From assembly GCA_029834535.1 (NCBI GenBank), contig JAQMWT010000310.1, forward strand, positions 1 to 64,000: a stretch of 64,000 bases of DNA. The letters run 5' to 3'. This document shows, piece by piece, positions 58,887-64,000 of the stretch. Source of the stretch: Chrysophaeum taylorii (taxonomy: Eukaryota; Sar; Pelagophyceae; Pelagomonadales; Pelagomonadaceae). A program made the position numbers and the translations under genes. Position 1 is the first letter of the stretch, and every line of letters begins with the position of its first letter. Below the pieces are notes generated by a model, which had not been told where the DNA came from, did no database searches, and saw only the letters and a program-made list of their open reading frames with translations.

Positions 58887-60890
58887 TTACGCTTGGAGCG
58901 GCAGCATTCTTTCGTGCATGATGATGGCACGAATGTCAAAGGTGCTGTTGCTCCGCATAGGGTCGGCGATACGACAACTGACGGAGGCTAGGCGGAGGAG
59001 CGTGATCCGCGAGGCATCGTTATCGGAGGTGTCGCCATCGAGGTCGGAACTCCAGCGGTCGTCGTCGAGTCGCGCCACGGTCTGCGCGACGTAGCGACCA
59101 CCCTTCGCATCAGAATTAGTGATGCACCGCGTCGCGTAGACTGTCCTTGCAACATCGGTCGAGGTGCAGCAAAGTGTCTGGTTGGCGTCGCTTGCGACAA
59201 ATCGGTAAAGGGATACCGCCGTGATCTGGTGGCTATGGTCGTCGTCGTCGTTTTCCATTTCGATGTCAAGCGTCGCTCCTGGGCGGAGACGCAGAACGAT
59301 CTTGACGTCGACGCGCGTAACGCTTGGCATGAGGTCGTGGAAGTTCCAGGACCCCGCCAAGTCGAGCCGGACCTTGTCAAATTTGACGCTGGCTGTTGCG
59401 TTGTCTCTGTTATGGCCGTTGTCGCTTGATAACGCGAGAAGGCTTTCCCTCTTTGAGAACTTGGTCGCCGCGTCGCTGGCGAAGAGGCACGACGTCTGCT
59501 GGGCTACGTTCTCCCTCGTCTTCGTCGAGTTTATCGAATCGTCGTCGTCGTCGTCGTCAAGATAAAGACCGCGTCGCGCCAGCAAGCCCGTCGTGTGACC
59601 CAGGTTGTCCGCGATCCCTCCAAAACGAGATATGCTGCCTTTATTTCTCTCGTCCTCAAGAAAGGCGTGAAGGAGGACGGCGATCCAGGCATGCCCAAGA
59701 TCATTTGGATGGCCGTTGCGCTCGCCTCGGCGGTTTGCGATGAGCAAAGGTAGCGCCGCCTTGAGCGTCTCGCGTGACTCGGCCGGCGCGCACTGCAGAC
59801 TCGGAGCAAAGCTCGCGCGAGCGTCTATGACGGGCAAGTCGTATAGGTCGGCGATGGCGCGCATCGACGTGTACACAGCGCCCGGGTCGTCGACGGGCTC
59901 TATACCGGCGAACGCGTTTGCGCTCGAACCGCACCGTACGTCGAACACGGGTTGCGGGCACCGCGCGGTGCGCGAGGATTCGTGCATTTTACCGTGCTTG
60001 TTGATCCCAGGCTGGAGTTCGAGAAGCAGCACGATGACCGCTGGGGCTCCTGGTAAGCCAAGGAGTCGTCTCACCAGTCGTTCAAACTCCGCGGGCTCGT
60101 GGCCGAGTGCGCAGTCATTCACGTAAAATTCGAGGATCCAGGCGTCATACGCCCCAAGCTCGACGTCCACGGGACCGTTTGCGTGAACGCACGACGCCGC
60201 ATTGCAGCGTGACGAGACGATATCCTCGAGACATGCGGCCGAGAACGATGACGTCGTCCCACCTTCGGCGTAATTGAACGCGTGTCGCAGCGAACCGCAC
60301 TGATTGTGCCACAAGGGGCTAATCCGCTCGAACTGTTGGTACATGTTCCAGTCACTCCAACACGAGCTCTCCATCAAGCATGCGTCCGAATCTCGAGGAA
60401 TGGTCGCCTTGTGCTGTCGTTTCGGCCCTAAATCGGTCGCGCGAGATTCCACGCCAAACTGCTCGTCGGCTGGGCGCCACTGCAAGTACTCGAGAAGGTG
60501 CACGTAGCCAAAGATTCTCTGTGTCGCTCCGCCGCCCGCCGATATGCTGCCGCCGAGCACGGCGATTCGCGGCTGACCTTTATTTAAGGTCGTGGCGACG
60601 CGGTCGGTCACGATTTCGAGTCGGGAGAAAGCGCACCTCACGCACCCCGCCGACAGTAATGTCGTCAACGCGGATTGCGCACGACTTTCGTGCGCAGCCA
60701 CCGCCGACATATTCAGCACTTCCATCGTCCGCGCCTCGAGATTGTAGTCATCAGTCACAAAGGTGTCTTTCTTATAAAATGGCCAGCTCGCCTCGAAAAA
60801 AAAATCGTCAGACCTCGCGGGGAAGGCGTCCACCATTGCCCTCGCGACTACTGCGATCATGATCGTCGTCGCCATCATCGTCATCAACAT
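58887..60890 (-). CDS. Secreted SGNH-hydrolase-like protein
   Basis: 667 residues in one frame. Hydrophobic N-terminus (MATTIMIAVVARAMVDAFP) is a probable signal peptide. SGNH landmarks: IAVLGGSISAG (block I, Ser about 115), EGGTTSS (possible block II, about 210), EFYVNDC (block III Asn, about 258) and GHPNDLGH (block V, His about 400). This variant pattern (GGSIS, GHPN) is seen in uncharacterised secreted proteins of protists and plants-like esterases; likely substrates are acetylated or acylated polysaccharides, but this is inference. A C-terminal region of about 200 residues (after an Asp run, DDDDDDDD near 446) contains a beta-rich section (KVRLDLAGSWNFHDL). Several Cys in the mature part fit disulfides outside the cell. 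No membrane anchor, unlike the stalked enzyme at 27677. Confidence 0.7.
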   Translation of the reverse strand: MLMTMMATTIMIAVVARAMVDAFPARSDDFFFEASWPFYKKDTFVTDDYNLEARTMEVLNMSAVAAHESRAQSALTTLLSAGCVRCAFSRLEIVTDRVATTLNKGQPRIAVLGGSISAGGGATQRIFGYVHLLEYLQWRPADEQFGVESRATDLGPKRQHKATIPRDSDACLMESSCWSDWNMYQQFERISPLWHNQCGSLRHAFNYAEGGTTSSFSAACLEDIVSSRCNAASCVHANGPVDVELGAYDAWILEFYVNDCALGHEPAEFERLVRRLLGLPGAPAVIVLLLELQPGINKHGKMHESSRTARCPQPVFDVRCGSSANAFAGIEPVDDPGAVYTSMRAIADLYDLPVIDARASFAPSLQCAPAESRETLKAALPLLIANRRGERNGHPNDLGHAWIAVLLHAFLEDERNKGSISRFGGIADNLGHTTGLLARRGLYLDDDDDDDSINSTKTRENVAQQTSCLFASDAATKFSKRESLLALSSDNGHNRDNATASVKFDKVRLDLAGSWNFHDLMPSVTRVDVKIVLRLRPGATLDIEMENDDDDHSHQITAVSLYRFVASDANQTLCCTSTDVARTVYATRCITNSDAKGGRYVAQTVARLDDDRWSSDLDGDTSDNDASRITLLRLASVSCRIADPMRSNSTFDIRAIIMHERMLPLQA

Positions 60891-60995
60891 CCCGAGGGAG
60901 GGAACAATTCTCAGTGCTTGAATTTCTGTTGTCTTCTTGAAAAGTAAAAGCCGAGGTAGGACATATTCTTTTTCTTCTTCTTCTCACAAGTATTT

Positions 60996-61188
60996 GTTTT
61001 TAAGAGGTCGACTGCTAACAAGAGGGGGGGTGCTGTGTATTCGTTCCTAACCACACGGAACATCTTAATGATTTGGCCTTTACAGTTCGTGACGTAAAAG
61101 GAACGCCGCACGCAAAAGCTCGCGCAACCCCCCTCCTTTAAATGACCCCGGCAGTTACCCCCTCCTAGTAGTCGACCTTTAAAAAAAA
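60996..61188. mobile_element. MITE-like element of about 190 bp with imperfect terminal inverted repeats
   Basis: Left end TTTTTAAGAGGTCGACTGCT(A) with AAGAGGGGGGG, right end complementary as CCCCCTCCTAGTAGTCGACC followed by TTTAAAAAAAA. The ends pair over about 30 bp with a small gap. The left-end core recurs at 7411, 7472, 7537 and 34733, and the right-end core at 54539, so the family is spread over the window. The inner 120 bp have no coding frame. No clear target-site duplication is visible. Confidence 0.55.
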
Positions 61189-61585
61189 CCCAGGCGGCAG
61201 TGCAACTCACGCGCGCAGCCAATACACCCTGTGGGCTCGCTCGCCGAACACGCCGCCATTTCCTATAATATAAACAGTATGGTCAGCCACGCCCAGGGCG
61301 GCACACGCAGCGGGCGGACATGACGGTGGGGATTGGTCACTCTCGAGAAACTCTTCGTTTAGCAACAACAACAACAACAACAACCACAACAACAAAAGTT
61401 CGGTATTGAGTGACAAGTCGAACGACGACGGTGGGGGTCGAGCGCAGCACAGCGCAGTACTTAGATATTAATTGAGGCGGACGATACAAACAACACACGG
61501 TAGGTTGGTTCGAAGACGAGATGATCGCACCACACTATAGATCGATCGCATCGCATCGGATCGGATCGGATCGGATCGGATCGCA
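61189..61585. other. Intergenic with microsatellites
   Basis: (AAC)n at 61362-61393 and (GGATC)n at 61553-61582 immediately beyond the 3' end of the transporter gene. Confidence 0.6.
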
Positions 61586-63121
61586 TCACGGGAGGTCGAT
61601 GGTCGCAGGAGTTGTCGTGGTGGATCTCGCGAAGAGGCGCTCGATGTCGTCGAGGGAGACCCCTTTAGTTTCGGGGAGGTAGGCGTAGACGAAGAGAACG
61701 CCGCAGGCGCAGACCGCGGCGAAGAGAAAGAAGGTGCCCTCGGGCGTGAGGAAAATGACGGCGGAGGCGTAGGACTCGGTGATAACGAAGGACATGAGCC
61801 AGTTGATCATGGTGGCCGCGGCGGAGGCGGCGGTGCGCGCGCGCGTAGGGAGGAGCTCGGCCATGAGGGACCAGGGGAGGGGTCCGAGGCCGATCGCGAA
61901 GGAAGATATGTAGACTACGAGGGCGACGAGGGCGACGGGCGGGGCCGTTCGTACGGAAAAGTACACCCCCATGAGGGTCGCGGCGAAGGCCATCCCGGAG
62001 AGCGAGGCGATGAGAAGGGTGCGGCGGCCGAGCCTGTCGACGAGGGGGACGCCGACGGCCGTCATGACGAGCTGGATGGCCATGACGACGACGCCGCCGA
62101 GGTCGCGATTGGACATGCCGGCGTCTCCGAGAATGTCGCCGGCGAAGAAGATAACCGCATTGACGCCCGAGAACTGTTGGAAGAGCATGAGGGCGAGGGA
62201 AATTCTGAGGGGTATGCGGCAGGCGACGTCGACATCCGCGGGGGCGCAGGCGTAGGGGAGCATCATTTTGAAGACGTCGATCGCGGCGCGCTCCTCCGTT
62301 TTCGAGCTCGCGGCGTTGGCCGCGAGGTCTTCGAGCTCGCGGCGCGCCTCGGGTCCCTCGAGGCATCCGCCGCGAAGCACCGAAAGAGCCCGGCGCGCCG
62401 CGTCCATCTTGCCGCGGCCCGCGAGCCAGGTCGGCGTCTCGGGCAGCGCGGCGGCGCCGACGGCGAGCGCGGCGCCGAGTCCCGCCCCAATCCACGCGAC
62501 GAGGCGCCAGCCGCTCGGATGGATGGACTTGGCGTGCGCCCCGCAGCTGTACTCGCGGCGGGAGTGCGGGAGCGAAAACCCGACAAAGTATATGGAGAAA
62601 ATACCAAAGGTGACTGCGAGCTGGTTGGCCGACAACAACGCGCCGCGGAGGCGTCGCGGCGCCGTCTCGGCGATGTAGACGGGCGTCGTCGAGGAGCAGA
62701 GACCAACCCCCAGGCCCACCACGACGCGCGCCACGATCACTTCGGCGGCCGTGCGACTGAGGGCTGTCGCGGCCCAGCCGACGACTAGAGCCGGAGCGGC
62801 GGCCGTTACGAGCGCGCCGCGTCGGCCGACGGCCTCGACGATCTTGCCGCCGCCCAGGGCGCCCGCGACGCCGCCGATATTCAGGATCGACGACCACAGG
62901 GACCCCAGGCTCGAGCTGACCGAGGCGGAGTCGTCGTCGTCGCCGCATTTGAGGTCGTGGAAGATTGATCCCTGCATCGCGGGGAGCGTGGGGCTCGAAA
63001 ACCCTAGCGCGAACCCGAACGACACGGCGCCGAGAGCCGCGAGGGCCGTCGCCAGGATGGCCACCGACCACCGTTCCTTCTCTTCAGAGATGAGAGCCTG
63101 GCCGAGGTCCTCCGCCATCAT
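61586..63121 (-). CDS. MFS sugar transporter (SLC2/GLUT, sugar-porter family)
   Basis: 511 residues with about twelve membrane segments. Sugar-porter signatures: GGKIVEAVGRRGAL (loop 2-3), PVYIAETAPRRLRGAL after TM4, PETPTWL after TM6, QQFSGVNAVIFF in TM7, DRLGRR between TM8-9, and PETKGVSLDDIE after TM12. These place it in the facilitator or proton-symport sugar family; the closest animal type would be the SLC2A6/8 class, with a plasma or endomembrane site. The substrate (hexose) is inferred. Intronless, start at the first of two Met. Diverges from the FUN14/EF-hand gene with a 132-bp gap. Confidence 0.95.
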   Translation of the reverse strand: MMAEDLGQALISEEKERWSVAILATALAALGAVSFGFALGFSSPTLPAMQGSIFHDLKCGDDDDSASVSSSLGSLWSSILNIGGVAGALGGGKIVEAVGRRGALVTAAAPALVVGWAATALSRTAAEVIVARVVVGLGVGLCSSTTPVYIAETAPRRLRGALLSANQLAVTFGIFSIYFVGFSLPHSRREYSCGAHAKSIHPSGWRLVAWIGAGLGAALAVGAAALPETPTWLAGRGKMDAARRALSVLRGGCLEGPEARRELEDLAANAASSKTEERAAIDVFKMMLPYACAPADVDVACRIPLRISLALMLFQQFSGVNAVIFFAGDILGDAGMSNRDLGGVVVMAIQLVMTAVGVPLVDRLGRRTLLIASLSGMAFAATLMGVYFSVRTAPPVALVALVVYISSFAIGLGPLPWSLMAELLPTRARTAASAAATMINWLMSFVITESYASAVIFLTPEGTFFLFAAVCACGVLFVYAYLPETKGVSLDDIERLFARSTTTTPATIDLP

Positions 63122-63253
63122 TCGATCGTTCTGCTGCTGCTGTTTCTTCGCAACAATCCAATCAGCCTTTGTAGTAGCAATATCAGCCTTTGTAGTAGTA
63201 GACAGTAGTAAGTCTCAGCTCTTTCTTTCAAAACCCTCCTTTTTTCCTTCCTG

Positions 63254-63790
63254 ATGTTGCTTCTTTTCCTCGTGGTCGTCGGTGCGTGCGGCGCACGGCC
63301 CTCCTCCTTCACGTTCCAGTCGATCTCGCGCGGCGGGGTGGCGACGGCGACGCTCCCGGCGCCCCTCGAGTCGCTCCGCGGGAAAAAGATCCACAAGTCC
63401 TGGTCGGGGGACGCGCTCGACACCGCGAAGAGCGGCGTCGTCGGCACCGGTACCGGTCTCCTGTGTCGGGCGGCCCTCAAGGTGGCGAGCGGGTTCGCCT
63501 TCAACCTGGCCTTCACCGCGACCGTCGCCGCTGTCGGGGTGTGGTCGGGGGTCGTGACGATCGACTGGCGGCGCGTCCGTGGCTTCCTGGCGAGCATCGG
63601 CGTCCCCGAGTCGATCCTCCAGACAAAGCACTCAATCCTCCGACGCATCGACGCCGATGGCGACGGCCGCCTCTCCTCGCAGGATGTCGAGGTTATGAAG
63701 AACGAGCTCCGGCGCCTCGCGACCCGGAACGAGCACTCGACTCTGGGCGGGCTCCTCGGCTTCGTCCTCGGCTTCTGCGCGATCTTATAA
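63254..63790 (+). CDS. FUN14-like membrane protein with a C-terminal EF-hand
   Basis: 178 residues. A hydrophobic N-terminus ending near CGARP may be a signal or transit peptide. The middle (about 60-115) has two glycine-containing membrane segments and ends in VVTIDWRRV, resembling the G-(Y/F)-x-x-(V/I)-(D)-W pattern of FUN14 proteins, which sit in mitochondrial or plastid outer membranes. DADGDGRLSSQDVE (about 136-149) is a canonical EF-hand loop with Asp, Asp, Asp and a Glu-range position. A final hydrophobic segment (LGGLLGFVLGFCAIL) ends the protein. The combination suggests calcium-sensed control of an organelle membrane protein. Intronless. Confidence 0.7.
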   Translation: MLLLFLVVVGACGARPSSFTFQSISRGGVATATLPAPLESLRGKKIHKSWSGDALDTAKSGVVGTGTGLLCRAALKVASGFAFNLAFTATVAAVGVWSGVVTIDWRRVRGFLASIGVPESILQTKHSILRRIDADGDGRLSSQDVEVMKNELRRLATRNEHSTLGGLLGFVLGFCAIL

Positions 63791-63811
63791 ATAATAATGA
63801 TAATACTAAAG

Positions 63812-64000
63812 TTAGTCGTCCGGCTGTTCTCGGACCCAAAAGCGGATGGCGTCGTGGACCGAGCCGGCGCAGACGTCCTTGTCCCACGGGCAGCCGTGGG
63901 CGCGCGCCCACTTGAGGAGGTCAAGGTCGCCAGTTCGGGCGGCCACATAACAGGTCATCGCATCCCAGTCGCAGCCATTGGCGCGCGCCCACTGGAGTAC
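63812..64000 (-). CDS. Ankyrin-like repeat protein, C-terminal fragment (runs off the right edge)
   Basis: Sixty-two codons before the TAA at 63814-63812 read LQWARANGCDWD, ARTGDLDLLKWARAHGCPWD and then VHDAIRFWVREQPDD. The repeat unit of about 26-28 residues with 'GxLDLLKWARxxGCPWD' is the large ankyrin-like family of many algal and stramenopile genomes and giant viruses. No start codon lies in the window; the main part is to the right. The function is probably protein binding. It is convergent with the FUN14/EF-hand gene, 21 bp apart. Confidence 0.85.
   Translation of the reverse strand, partial: VLQWARANGCDWDAMTCYVAARTGDLDLLKWARAHGCPWDKDVCAGSVHDAIRFWVREQPDD

Noticed and set aside
58557-58991. 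144-codon plus-strand frame before the SGNH-like gene
   Set aside because: Overlaps the 3' end of the minus-strand gene and has no recognisable feature.
1-64000. tRNA, rRNA and CRISPR arrays
   Set aside because: No cloverleaf with a GGTTCGAnTCC-type T-arm, no rRNA core sequence and no spaced direct-repeat array was seen by eye; a tRNAscan/Infernal run would be decisive.

Overview
This window is nuclear DNA of a unicellular eukaryote, most likely an alga. Evidence: spliceosomal introns, an FG-repeat/RRM/SAC3 mRNA-export scaffold, a prenylated Rab GTPase, a SUV3 helicase, hybrid histidine kinases, and a surface SGNH hydrolase on a Pro/Thr-rich stalk with a transmembrane anchor. A partial protein with 'WARA(H/N)GCPWD'-type ankyrin-like repeats runs off the right edge. 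The mixture is what I would expect of a stramenopile alga (pelagophyte-like) or possibly a haptophyte. This placement is inference, not a database result.

Layout. 1-7.3 kb: the minus-strand 5' part of a decaying Ty3/Gypsy-type LTR retrotransposon whose pol carries a cytosine-C5 DNA methyltransferase domain between protease and reverse transcriptase. 7.3-8.7 kb: satellite-like tandem repeats and the 3' end of a Helitron helicase; a second copy lies at 34.7-35.8 kb. 8.8-19.5 kb: a compact gene block (coiled-coil/acidic protein, SUV3 helicase, two overlapping divergent unknowns, a spliced Zn2Cys6 protein). 19.5-23.7 kb: gene-poor, repeats and pseudogene debris. 23.7-26.6 kb: a membrane hybrid histidine kinase rebuilt here from 14 exons. 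27.7-30.2 kb: the stalked SGNH hydrolase. 30.3-36 kb: three 17-bp GC-rich minisatellite arrays, a decayed DDE transposase and Helitron copy 2. 36.2-38.4 kb: a second hybrid histidine kinase. 38.4-40.7 kb: gene-poor. 40.7-53.3 kb: a dense block (MpaB/DUF2236-like oxygenase, PDZ-like protein, SAC3/GANP, EEP nuclease, Rab, unknown). 53.3-58.9 kb: gene-poor and repetitive. 58.9-64 kb: secreted SGNH-like protein, a MITE-like element, MFS sugar transporter, FUN14/EF-hand protein and the ankyrin-like fragment.

The housekeeping genes are mostly intronless, close together (some overlap or are about 50 bp apart) and on both strands. Introns where present are very short (39-69 bp, with exceptions of 152 and 186 bp), and some use GC instead of GT donors. 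Splicing matters for annotation: the first kinase has 13 introns and a 10-nt microexon, and the second has an in-frame 57-bp intron hiding the receiver lysine. The two kinases are paralogues with the same architecture (two membrane segments, a Cys-x-Cys sensor region, His box, ATPase, receiver) and probably feed phosphorelay signalling. The most unusual item is the methyltransferase-bearing retrotransposon.
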